From positions 1 through 5,374 of the forward strand of contig PUNP01000638.1 in the NCBI GenBank assembly GCA_003551785.1: a DNA stretch of 5,374 nucleotides, read 5' to 3'. Made by a program: the position numbers and the translations under genes. Origin of the DNA: Candidatus Brocadiaceae bacterium (GTDB lineage: Bacteria; Planctomycetota; Brocadiia; SM23-32). Under the pieces are notes generated by a model. That model searched no databases. It was not told the origin of the DNA and saw only the letters and a list, made by a program, of their open reading frames with translations. Of the stretch, positions 1 to 5,204 are shown in pieces; positions within the stretch are counted from its first letter, which is position 1, and each line of letters begins with the position of its first letter.

Positions 1-294
1 AATGTCGCTCCGAAACAACCGATAGCTGTTATGGAAACTATTCGCCAGCTCCAGGTGCTCAGCGACCCGCCGCCTAAATTTATTCTGGGACTCTCCAACG
101 TCAGCCAGAGCTGTAAGCTGCGCAGCCTTATAAACCGCATATATATGGTCATGGCGCTTTCAGCCGGTCTTGACGGTGCTATTATGGACCCGACTGATCA
201 AGACCTGATGGAAGCAGGTATAACCGCCGAAATGCTCATGGAGAAACAAATCTATTGTGACGATTACATATCCGCTTACCTCGATAACAAGTGA
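1..294 (+). CDS. acsE: Methyltetrahydrofolate:corrinoid/iron-sulfur protein methyltransferase, C-terminal part (5' end outside window)
   Basis: This enzyme transfers the N5-methyl group of methyl-tetrahydrofolate to the cob(I)amide of the corrinoid iron-sulfur protein, the last methyl-branch step of the Wood-Ljungdahl pathway; it is a soluble cytoplasmic TIM-barrel protein. The frame is open from base 1 (Asn-Val-Ala...), so the first ATG at 31 is internal. The 97 visible residues correspond to the last ~95 of the ~262-residue family. Seen: SDPPPK, then LGLSNVSQSC, LINR, AGLDGAIMDP and YCDDYISAY, which align without large gaps to the Moorella thermoacetica enzyme as I recall it. The Asn of GLSNVSQ corresponds to Moorella Asn199, a pterin-contacting residue. 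The other pterin ligands (Asp75 and Asp160 in Moorella) lie upstream of the window. The stop codon overlaps the next gene's GTG start. Related pterin-binding enzymes (MtrH, MetH domain, MtgA) are alternatives, but the LINR and YCD motifs favour AcsE. Confidence 0.9.
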   Translation, partial: NVAPKQPIAVMETIRQLQVLSDPPPKFILGLSNVSQSCKLRSLINRIYMVMALSAGLDGAIMDPTDQDLMEAGITAEMLMEKQIYCDDYISAYLDNK

Positions 295-914
295 ATAAAT
301 TGCAAAACAATAAACAAAACCCCTATCGTAAAGCCAGGGATAGATTCCACAAATGTCTCGCTGATAGCTGGAATGCTGTTAAATTCCGTCGACTTGGCGC
401 GGAAATAAAAAAAAACGATATCCTGTATCTGGATGTTCTGAACAGCCGATGCAGACTTTCCCGACAATCACCGATCGTCACCGTTTTGCCCGAAAACCGT
501 GAAATCGACTTGATGTGCCAGGTGCTGGTGTTAGATTATCTTACTGCTGATTCACCTGTTCCTCCCGCCCGGATGCTGTCTTTTTCTGACTTCTCTGAAG
601 CCCGGGGTTATATTAAGCCTTTCCAGGGACGGGTAATTCAAAGAATGACATATACCGTCGCTGCGGATAAGGGAAAATTTGTTGATGCGGCTGAAAGAAT
701 TGGGGGCCTTCCAGCCGGCAAACGGCCACTGCGATACCTTTTCAAATTCTTTCCGCTCTTTGAAATCCAGGTCGTGCGGTATGAAGCTGACGACGATTTC
801 CCGCGTGAATGTAACTTGTTTTTTTCTGATAATGCGCTTCAACTTTTAAGTGTGGAAAGCCTGATCGTCTCTGCTGAAAAACTTGTGTCAATTCTGGAAG
901 GTAAAAACCTATGA
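291..914 (+). CDS. DUF3786 domain protein, function unknown
   Basis: 207 residues, no signal peptide or membrane segment, so probably cytoplasmic. The pattern fits DUF3786: a hydrophobic strand with a conserved asparagine-containing turn (ILYLDVLNSRCRLS, residues 44-57), the ILLLDYL-like helix (VLVLDYLTADSPVPPARMLSFSDF, 78-101), a GYIKPFQGRV segment (106-115), an IGGL turn (137-140), then FFPLFEIQVVRYEADDDFPRECNLFF (153-178). The family is known mainly from anaerobes with corrinoid or CO dehydrogenase genes, and has no assigned biochemistry that I know of. The start is GTG at 291, overlapping the acsE stop in GTGA; no Shine-Dalgarno sequence precedes it, so it probably depends on translational coupling to acsE. 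Cysteines 22, 54, 76 and 174 are scattered and form no obvious metal motif. An accessory role in methyl-corrinoid metabolism is inferred from position only. Confidence 0.82.
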   Translation: MNKLQNNKQNPYRKARDRFHKCLADSWNAVKFRRLGAEIKKNDILYLDVLNSRCRLSRQSPIVTVLPENREIDLMCQVLVLDYLTADSPVPPARMLSFSDFSEARGYIKPFQGRVIQRMTYTVAADKGKFVDAAERIGGLPAGKRPLRYLFKFFPLFEIQVVRYEADDDFPRECNLFFSDNALQLLSVESLIVSAEKLVSILEGKNL

Positions 915-2020
915 AAAAGATTTATATTGCAGCAACTGAACAAAATGACGGTAAAACCACACTGGCCATTGGTTTGTTCTGTGCGGCAAGGGAAAGAGGT
1001 ATTAAAGCTGCTTTTATCAAACCGATTGGACAGCGCTATGTCGAAGAAAACGGGAAAAATGCGGATGAAGATGCCGTCCTGTTCAAAAACGCTTTAGGGG
1101 TAAATGGTGAAATCGCTGCTATCAGCCCTGTAACTATCCCCAGGGGATTCACACAAGAATATATTTTTAACAGGAACCCCGGGAGGATTATTGAACCTAT
1201 TAAAGAAGCTTTTGCTGAGATTAGTAAAGGACATGAACTTGTAATTATTGAGGGAACCGGCCACGCCGGTGTCGGTTCCGTTCTGGATGCCTCCAATGCA
1301 CGAGTAGCTAAAGAACTCGGCGCAGATTGCATACTGACTTCTAAAGGGGGGGTCGGGCGCTGTATCGACGCTTTGGCTTTGAATAAGGCACTTTTTAATT
1401 GTGAGGGGGTCGAGTGCATCGGCGCTGTCATTAATAAAGTTTACAAGGAGAAATATGATAAACTTAAACCTGTAATGAAACAGGGATTGCAAAATATTGG
1501 ATTGAACTGTTTGGGAGTTGTGCCCTATACCCGGGAATTAACATATCCCCAGGTCGGTCTTGTGAAAAGAAGTTTGAACCTGGACGTGTTAAGCGGTGAA
1601 GAGTGTTTCGGTAACCTCGTAAAAAATACAATCGTGGCCGCTATGGAACCGGAAAATATGGTCGAATATATCAAACAAGGAACATTGGTTATCGTACCGG
1701 GCGACCGCGTCGATAACATTATTACTGCTATTAATGCCCATCTTATGGATGTTGAAACTGCAGCAAATTCTAAAATATCCGGTATGATTCTGACAGGGGG
1801 GCTGGTCCCCCAAAAGGCAATCGTCAGTTTATTAAGCCGGGTCCATGTTCCCGTTTTGCTTTCGAGTGATGATACAGCAACAACGGCCAACAAATTGGAT
1901 AACCTGACTGTTAAACTAGGTCCCGGAGACCAGGAGAAATTGGCAACAACGAGAAAGCTTATTGAAGGTAATGTCAATGTTGATATAATTTTGGATACTT
2001 ACCACTATCGTGCGCAATAA
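911..2020 (+). CDS. P-loop NTPase with DRTGG domain (BioD/Pta-N-terminal-like)
   Basis: 369 residues with two domains. Residues 1 to ~215 form a dethiobiotin-synthetase-like P-loop domain: deviant Walker A ATEQNDGKTT (8-17, Lys15), Lys37-Pro38 on the following strand, a Walker-B-like strand LVIIEGTGHAG (110-120), GGVGRCIDALALN (146-158) and VINKV (173-177). Residues ~225-369 fit a DRTGG domain, with VIVPGDRVDNI (260-270) and GMILTGG (291-297). The same two-domain order forms the N-terminal half of long bacterial phosphate acetyltransferases, but the catalytic PTA domain is absent: the protein stops after ~369 residues instead of ~700. It is not a CooC/AcsF-type ATPase, which carries a KGGxGKT loop. 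The ATG overlaps the previous stop in ATGA, with GGAAGG at 896-901 as ribosome binding site. It likely binds nucleotide; the substrate is unknown. Possible roles are ATP-dependent maturation or metabolite sensing in the acsE cluster. No clear intrinsic terminator follows. Confidence 0.85.
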   Translation: MKKIYIAATEQNDGKTTLAIGLFCAARERGIKAAFIKPIGQRYVEENGKNADEDAVLFKNALGVNGEIAAISPVTIPRGFTQEYIFNRNPGRIIEPIKEAFAEISKGHELVIIEGTGHAGVGSVLDASNARVAKELGADCILTSKGGVGRCIDALALNKALFNCEGVECIGAVINKVYKEKYDKLKPVMKQGLQNIGLNCLGVVPYTRELTYPQVGLVKRSLNLDVLSGEECFGNLVKNTIVAAMEPENMVEYIKQGTLVIVPGDRVDNIITAINAHLMDVETAANSKISGMILTGGLVPQKAIVSLLSRVHVPVLLSSDDTATTANKLDNLTVKLGPGDQEKLATTRKLIEGNVNVDIILDTYHYRAQ

Positions 2021-2031
2021 GTCTACCCCGC

Positions 2032-2178
2032 ATTTTTTGACGGTGCCGGGAAAAGTGGCAAAACTCCAGAGTAGTGCATATGCACATAAAGCAAACACCC
2101 CCCGCTTTTTAGAAAAAAAGCTTGCCAAAAACTTTAACACTATGCGCCTGAAAGTCATTTATTATTTTTTAACGGTGC
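2032..2178 (+). repeat. 15-bp direct repeat, two copies 132 bp apart
   Basis: ATTTTTTGACGGTGC at 2032-2046 recurs as ATTTTTTAACGGTGC at 2164-2178, matching at 14 of 15 positions. The copies bracket ~117 bp of AT-rich non-coding DNA just after the P-loop/DRTGG gene. The DNA between carries no recognisable transposase or ORF. It could be a leftover of a small insertion, paired binding sites, or chance in T-rich sequence. Confidence 0.4.
2074..2085. other. 12-bp perfect palindrome GTGCATATGCAC
   Basis: A perfectly self-complementary dodecamer in the intergenic region, about 140 bp upstream of the promoter assigned to the NusG-like gene. The size and symmetry would suit a dimeric DNA-binding protein, but no second copy is seen in the window and it lies far from the promoter. 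A half-site-like GTGCAC occurs at 2175-2180. Function is unassigned. Confidence 0.3.
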
Positions 2179-2213
2179 ACAATCCTGTTTGAAAATGAAA
2201 TTGTAATCGGGAT

Positions 2214-2242
2214 TTGAACAGGCAGTGAAATTGTGTTAAACT
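2214..2242 (+). promoter_or_regulatory. Sigma70-type promoter for the NusG-like gene
   Basis: TTGAAC at 2214-2219 (-35) and TAAACT at 2237-2242 (-10) are separated by 17 bp, which predicts a start near 2249 and a leader of ~124 nt. An inverted pair CCTGTT (2184-2189) / AACAGG (2217-2222) overlaps the -35 box. The nonamer TGAAATTGT occurs at 2196-2204 and again at 2226-2234 inside the spacer, 30 bp apart, so a regulator could bind here. The assignment rests on consensus match only. Confidence 0.5.
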
Positions 2243-2248
2243 GAGCGC

Positions 2249-2372
2249 TGGTTGACTCGTTCATGATAAGTCTTCAGTGAACCACTGGGCTTCACCTCCT
2301 GGCCCGTTCCTGTAGTGATACCGCAAAGGTTCTTCGGGGTTCATTGGATATTTCCCATTCAAGGAACTCAAT
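2249..2372 (+). promoter_or_regulatory. Structured 5' leader of the NusG-like gene
   Basis: The predicted transcript contains several short complementary segments that cannot all pair at once. CAGTG (2275-2279) pairs with CACTG (2283-2287) around a 3-nt loop; CACTGGGC (2283-2290) can instead pair with GCCC (2302-2305) plus AGTG (2314-2317); TGAACC (2278-2283) matches GGTTCA (2338-2343), with a shorter GGTTC at 2328-2332. GTTCCT (2306-2311) is complementary to AGGAAC (2362-2367), the ribosome binding site. CACCTCCT at 2293-2300 is identical to the anti-Shine-Dalgarno end of 16S rRNA. The layout permits translational or attenuation control, but I recognise no known riboswitch class. Confidence 0.35.
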
Positions 2373-2936
2373 ATGTCGCTCAATTCTGATGATAATAAAG
2401 TATCGGAGTCGGTTGGACTTGAAAGTTTACTGTCACAGCCGGTATCTGATGAGCTTCGGCAATGGTGTTGCTTATATACCAGGCCGAGGCATGAGAAATC
2501 TATAGCACGCGTGTGTTTTAATGAAGGTGTAGACTTTTACCTGCCACTGGTGAAACGTGTAAAGCGGTACAAAAGCGGGAGGAAAGTCCGCTGGCTGCCG
2601 CTATTCACCGGGTATGTTTTTTGTTATGCCGATGAAATCTCGCAGCATAATATCCTGTCACAAGAGAACCTTTTGGGATTGTTGAAGGTGCCGGATGAAA
2701 TATGCCTGGTCAGTGAACTCAGAGAAATATATCACGCCTTGAAAGTTACTAAAGAACTCAGTGCTTTAGATGATGTAAAGGAGGGCCAGGAAGCAGAAAT
2801 AATCGCCGGTCCGTTTAAGGGAATTAAAGGGATAGTGACTGAAATTAAAAATACGCGTGAAGTTTTCCTGAACATACATTTCATCGGCCGTTCAACGCCG
2901 GTTGAGGTGCGCAGAGAAGATATTGAGTTGCTGTAA
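2373..2936 (+). CDS. NusG paralogue, RfaH/UpxY-like transcription elongation/antitermination factor
   Basis: 187 residues. After a ~28-residue polar N-terminal extension comes an NGN domain (about 29-125) with WCCLYTRPRHEKSIA (31-45), a basic stretch VKRVKRYKSGRKVRW (60-74) and LFTGYVFCYA (77-86), all diagnostic of specialised NusG proteins. A KOW domain follows (about 136-187): VKEGQEAEIIAGPFKGIKGIV, ending in VEVRREDIELL. Proteins of this group bind the RNA polymerase clamp and reduce pausing or termination on a few target operons, often capsule or polysaccharide loci. The ATG at 2373 has AAGGAA at 2361-2366 with suitable spacing. It is monocistronic here: the next gene is convergent, so no target operon follows and its target must be elsewhere. 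The housekeeping NusG is less likely because of the basic YK(S)GRKVRW stretch, the N-terminal extension and the absence of secE or ribosomal-protein neighbours. Confidence 0.88.
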   Translation: MSLNSDDNKVSESVGLESLLSQPVSDELRQWCCLYTRPRHEKSIARVCFNEGVDFYLPLVKRVKRYKSGRKVRWLPLFTGYVFCYADEISQHNILSQENLLGLLKVPDEICLVSELREIYHALKVTKELSALDDVKEGQEAEIIAGPFKGIKGIVTEIKNTREVFLNIHFIGRSTPVEVRREDIELL

Positions 2937-2991
2937 TGAAACACTTAGTGGCGTGGCCGAAAAGCGCATCATAGCCAATGCGTAACGATCT

Positions 2992-3180
2992 ACCGCGCCC
3001 CTTCAGGGCGCAAAATACGTGTGAATCATTACCCTCGGGTTGAAACCCGAGGCTACCGCACTTTGTCCCGTTCGGGGCAAGGTCTCTGTTTTTGCCCCGG
3101 CGGGGCGAGGTTAGGTAGCCCCTGGTTTTAACCAGGGGGATGAATGATGAAAAGATTAATGCGCCCCGGAGGGGCGCGGT
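2992..3180. repeat. Inverted pair of 89-bp three-hairpin modules (REP/BIME-like)
   Basis: Left module 2992-3080 and right module 3180-3092 (read on the minus strand) are the same length, both start ACCGCGCCCC and both end GGGGCAA. They share ATCATT and GGCTACC internally, and are clearly divergent elsewhere. Each folds into three hairpins in the same order. Left: 2995-3011 (GCGCCC stem), 3033-3052 (CCTCGGGTT / AACCCGAGG), 3063-3080 (7 bp, one G-U). Right: 3161-3177 (GCGCCCC stem), 3119-3138 (CCCCTGGTT / AACCAGGGG), 3092-3108. The middle stems differ at two positions with compensating changes, so base pairing appears to be maintained. The element fills the gap between convergent genes and may act as a two-way transcription barrier. 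Mobility by a RAYT transposase is inference; none is encoded here. Confidence 0.75.
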
Positions 3181-3185
3181 TGTAC

Positions 3186-3686
3186 TTAACTTTCTGAATA
3201 TAAAAGAACTATGGCCGATGTTTCTATCGCTTCCCCCTTTCCTACGCTACCTAGTCCTTCTTTTGTTCGAGCTTTGACGCTAACCTGTTCAATCCGCAAT
3301 CCTAACAGTTTAGCGATGTTATTTCTTATTTTATGCTTAGCATTGCCAAGACGTGGTTTTTCCGCAATAATGTTAATGTCAATGTTTTGTATTCTGTAAC
3401 CGTGAGAAATCAGTTTTGTCCAAATGCAATTCAGCAAAACCGTGCTATCTGCATCTTTCCACCTCGGGTCGGTGTCGGGAAAAAACTCACCTATATCGCC
3501 CCAGGCAGCAGCGCCCAGCATCGCATCGATTACAGCATGCAGCACGGCGTCTGCATCGCTGTGTCCCAGGAGTCCAATATCCGATTCTATATGTATCCCA
3601 CCCAAGACGAGCCGGCGGTGAGAGACAAGACGATGAATGTCGTACCCCATGCCAATGCGTAAATTATTTTTCCTTGTTTTTTCCAT
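3186..3686 (-). CDS. ispF: 2-C-methyl-D-erythritol 2,4-cyclodiphosphate synthase
   Basis: This cytoplasmic homotrimer cyclises CDP-methylerythritol 2-phosphate to methylerythritol cyclodiphosphate with loss of CMP, the fifth step of the MEP route to isoprenoids. From the ATG at 3686 it has 166 residues (family ~157-160). Seen: IGMGYDIHRL with zinc ligands Asp16 and His18; GLLGHSDADAVLHAVIDAMLGAAAWGDIGEFFPDTD (38-73) with His50 as third ligand; IIAEKPRL (106-113); VSVKARTKEGLGSVGKGEAI (136-155). At positions equal to E. coli Phe139 and Arg142 it has Ser and Lys, which may change the hydrophobic inter-subunit pocket; similar variants exist elsewhere, so activity is not in doubt. A TTG at 3746 would add 20 residues with no family counterpart, so 3686 is preferred, though its ribosome binding site is weak. 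ispD is not adjacent. The gene converges on the NusG-like gene. Confidence 0.95.
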   Translation of the reverse strand: MEKTRKNNLRIGMGYDIHRLVSHRRLVLGGIHIESDIGLLGHSDADAVLHAVIDAMLGAAAWGDIGEFFPDTDPRWKDADSTVLLNCIWTKLISHGYRIQNIDINIIAEKPRLGNAKHKIRNNIAKLLGLRIEQVSVKARTKEGLGSVGKGEAIETSAIVLLYSES

Positions 3687-3765
3687 GATTAACCCATATT
3701 TGCCATAGGCTGCACCCGGTGGCCCAAAGAAGTTAACGTTCAACAATCAGTCTGGCTTCCCTGAA

Positions 3766-3833
3766 CTGTAAAGTTACCTTACAGCCCGGCCGTAAACCCG
3801 GCTCGTAGTGGACGCTTTCAAGCGTCCCTGTGT
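3766..3833. repeat. Cluster of hairpins upstream of ispF
   Basis: Three adjoining foldable segments: CTGTAA (3766-3771) / TTACAG (3779-3784) with a 7-nt loop; an imperfect arm pair AGCCCGG (3783-3789) / CCCGGCT (3797-3803) with one mismatch; and GGACGCTT (3810-3817) / AAGCGTCC (3820-3827), a perfect 8-bp stem with minimal loop. ACAG (3781-3784) and CTGT (3828-3831) could also close the outside. If ispF is transcribed from the promoter proposed at 3863-3891, these lie in its 5' leader. The last hairpin looks like a palindromic intergenic repeat of a different family from that at 2992-3180. Confidence 0.5.
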
Positions 3834-3862
3834 CATAGTTAAATAAATATCAAAAGCACTTT

Positions 3863-3891
3863 ATCTTATCACTATTAAAGATTAGGTTCAA
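3863..3891 (-). promoter_or_regulatory. Candidate sigma70-type promoter for ispF
   Basis: Read on the minus strand, TTGAAC (3891-3886) and TAAGAT (3868-3863) are separated by 17 bp, giving a predicted start near 3856 and a leader of ~170 nt to the ATG at 3686. The leader would contain the hairpins at 3766-3833. No better pair was seen closer to ispF, but the surrounding DNA is AT-rich and chance matches are possible. Confidence 0.4.
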
Positions 3892-4021
3892 ATTCCTGAA
3901 TACCTGATTATGATGGAATATACGCCTTCCGAAAATGTTGTAAGAGGGGAAATTAATGGGATTCCCGGGATTGCCCATACGCTGACCTTACAGTGCAAAT
4001 TACCCTCAGTTGGGTTTATGC
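3892..4021. other. Divergent intergenic DNA without a recognised gene
   Basis: Part of the 406-bp gap between the ispF and ilvC starts. It contains the palindrome TCCCGGGA (3963-3970) within a GGGATT-CCC-GGGATT tandem (3958-3972), and ACCTTACAG (3985-3993), which repeats the nonamer at 3776-3784. A 56-codon reading frame starts at 3910 and runs to 4080, but it has no ribosome binding site and crosses the ilvC promoter. No operator, riboswitch or RNA gene is recognised. Confidence 0.5.
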
Positions 4022-4049
4022 TTGACATAATCAAAAGAATCGCTATAAT
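4022..4049 (+). promoter_or_regulatory. Perfect-consensus sigma70 promoter for ilvC
   Basis: TTGACA at 4022-4027 and TATAAT at 4044-4049 match both hexamers exactly with a 16-bp spacer. The predicted start is near 4056, leaving a ~37-nt leader, too short for a branched-chain amino acid attenuator or T-box. A perfect match at this position suggests strong basal transcription of ilvC. Confidence 0.8.
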
Positions 4050-4092
4050 ATGCATTGTATTTGATGCTCAAATTATTTAATGGAGAATTACT

Positions 4093-5142
4093 ATGGCTAA
4101 AATGGAATTTGGCGGAGTTGAAGAAACAGTTGTAACACGTAAAGAATTTACATTAGAAAAAGCACGCGAAGTCCTAAAAGACGAGACCGTTGCGGTGATA
4201 GGTTATGGTGTGCAGGGGCCTGCTCAGGCACTTAATATGCGCGATAACGGGATTAATGTCATTATAGGCCAGGACCCCGAACACGGGGATTACTGGGATA
4301 AAGCGAAAAAAGATGGATGGGAGCCTGGAGTCAGCCTCTTCCCGCTTGAAGAAGCTGTCGAAAAAGGCTCCGTCATACAATACCTGGTCTCAGATGCCGC
4401 CCAGATGATGCTTTGGGATAATATCAAGCCGCACCTTAAAGAAGGTGATGCTTTATATTTCTCTCATGGTTTTTCTATCGTCTACAAAGAACAAACCGGC
4501 GTTATACCACCGGCTAACGTAGATGTCTTGATGGTTGCACCTAAAGGTAGTGGTACATCCGTCAGACGTAACTTTCTTGAGGGCAGCGGTATCAACTCCA
4601 GCTTTGCTGTCGAACAGGATGCAACCGGAAGTGCGCGGGAAAGGTGCCTGGCGCTGGGGATTGCCGTCGGGTCGGGTTACCTTTTTGAAACGACTTTCCA
4701 GGGCGAAACTTTCTCTGACCTTACCGGTGAACGAGGCGTACTGATGGGAGCCCTGGCCGGTGTCATGGAGGCGCAATATAACGTGCTCAGAGAACATGGA
4801 CATTCGCCCAGCGAAGCCTTTAACGAAACCGTAGAAGAACTGACGCAAAGCCTCATTAAACTCGTTGCGGAAAATGGCATGGATTGGATGTTTGCAAATT
4901 GCAGCGCAACCGCCCAAAGAGGTGCACTGGACTGGAAAGATAAATTTCGTGATGCAGTGAACCCGGTCTTTAAAGACCTCTATGAACGTGTTTCGGACGG
5001 CAGAGAGACCAAACGTGTGTTGGAAGTCAACAGCCGGCCTGATTATGCCGAAAAACTGCGTGCCGAACTTGACGAAATAAAGAATTCTGAAATGTGGCAG
5101 GCCGGTGCCAAGGTCAGACAACTCAGGCCGGAGAATGAATAA
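4093..5142 (+). CDS. ilvC: Ketol-acid reductoisomerase (NADP+), class I
   Basis: This enzyme converts 2-acetolactate or 2-aceto-2-hydroxybutyrate to the 2,3-dihydroxy acids by Mg2+-dependent alkyl migration and NADPH reduction, in valine, leucine and isoleucine synthesis. 349 residues, the short class I form. Seen: Rossmann motif VIGYGVQGPAQALN (35-48); SHGF (124-127); MVAPKGSG (147-154); metal-site DLTGER with Asp209 and Glu213; acidic helix ETVEEL (245-250); SATAQRGALDW (271-281) with the substrate-binding Ser. The opening FGGVEETVVTR and the TAQRGALDW stretch recall Bacteroidota-type enzymes rather than the common ~330-residue class I form. GGAGAA at 4082-4087 is the ribosome binding site. 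No ilvB, ilvN or leuA is adjacent: it has its own promoter and a terminator at 5205-5246, so it is probably monocistronic. Cofactor preference cannot be settled from the loop at residues 58-70. Confidence 0.97.
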   Translation: MAKMEFGGVEETVVTRKEFTLEKAREVLKDETVAVIGYGVQGPAQALNMRDNGINVIIGQDPEHGDYWDKAKKDGWEPGVSLFPLEEAVEKGSVIQYLVSDAAQMMLWDNIKPHLKEGDALYFSHGFSIVYKEQTGVIPPANVDVLMVAPKGSGTSVRRNFLEGSGINSSFAVEQDATGSARERCLALGIAVGSGYLFETTFQGETFSDLTGERGVLMGALAGVMEAQYNVLREHGHSPSEAFNETVEELTQSLIKLVAENGMDWMFANCSATAQRGALDWKDKFRDAVNPVFKDLYERVSDGRETKRVLEVNSRPDYAEKLRAELDEIKNSEMWQAGAKVRQLRPENE

Positions 5143-5152
5143 TTTCGCTTTA

Positions 5153-5172
5153 GCCACTCGGCTGATAGTGGC
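5153..5172 (+). other. Small hairpin after ilvC
   Basis: GCCACT (5153-5158) pairs with AGTGGC (5167-5172) around an 8-nt loop, 10 bases after the ilvC stop. No uninterrupted T-run follows (CTTTGTTTGTT at 5181-5191), so it is a poor terminator. It may stabilise the 3' end of the ilvC transcript. Confidence 0.4.
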
Positions 5173-5204
5173 CTGATCGTCTTTGTTTGTTCGTAACACT
5201 TATT

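Noticed and set aside
1036..1977. Several 130-150-codon antisense frames opposite the P-loop/DRTGG gene
   Set aside because: They mirror a clear coding gene and show low-complexity Ser/Thr/Pro-rich translations with no motifs.
2104..2121. GCTTTTT/AAAAAGC hairpin as terminator of the acsE operon
   Set aside because: The stem is almost all A-T and no T-run follows on the plus strand, so it would not be an efficient terminator.
2010..2192. 60-codon frame starting at a GTG inside the end of the P-loop/DRTGG gene
   Set aside because: No ribosome binding site, low-complexity composition, overlaps repeat and palindrome structure, and no recognisable family.
2314..2350. Resemblance of CCGCAAAGG plus hairpin to part of a cyclic-di-GMP-I riboswitch
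   Set aside because: Only the CGCAAAG-like stretch matches; the first conserved hairpin and the receptor pairing are missing.
2992..3180. CRISPR array
   Set aside because: Units are inverted, not direct, with no regular spacers; they are palindromic intergenic repeats.
3687..3746. N-terminal extension of ispF from TTG at 3746
   Set aside because: Adds 20 residues unlike any IspF N-terminus; the ATG at 3686 already gives a slightly long family member.
3910..4080. 56-codon frame upstream of ilvC
   Set aside because: No ribosome binding site, and it contains the perfect-consensus ilvC promoter in its 3' half, so coding use is unlikely.
4453..5199. Long antisense frame (248 codons) across ilvC
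   Set aside because: Shadow of the strongly supported ilvC coding frame; no family resemblance in its translation.
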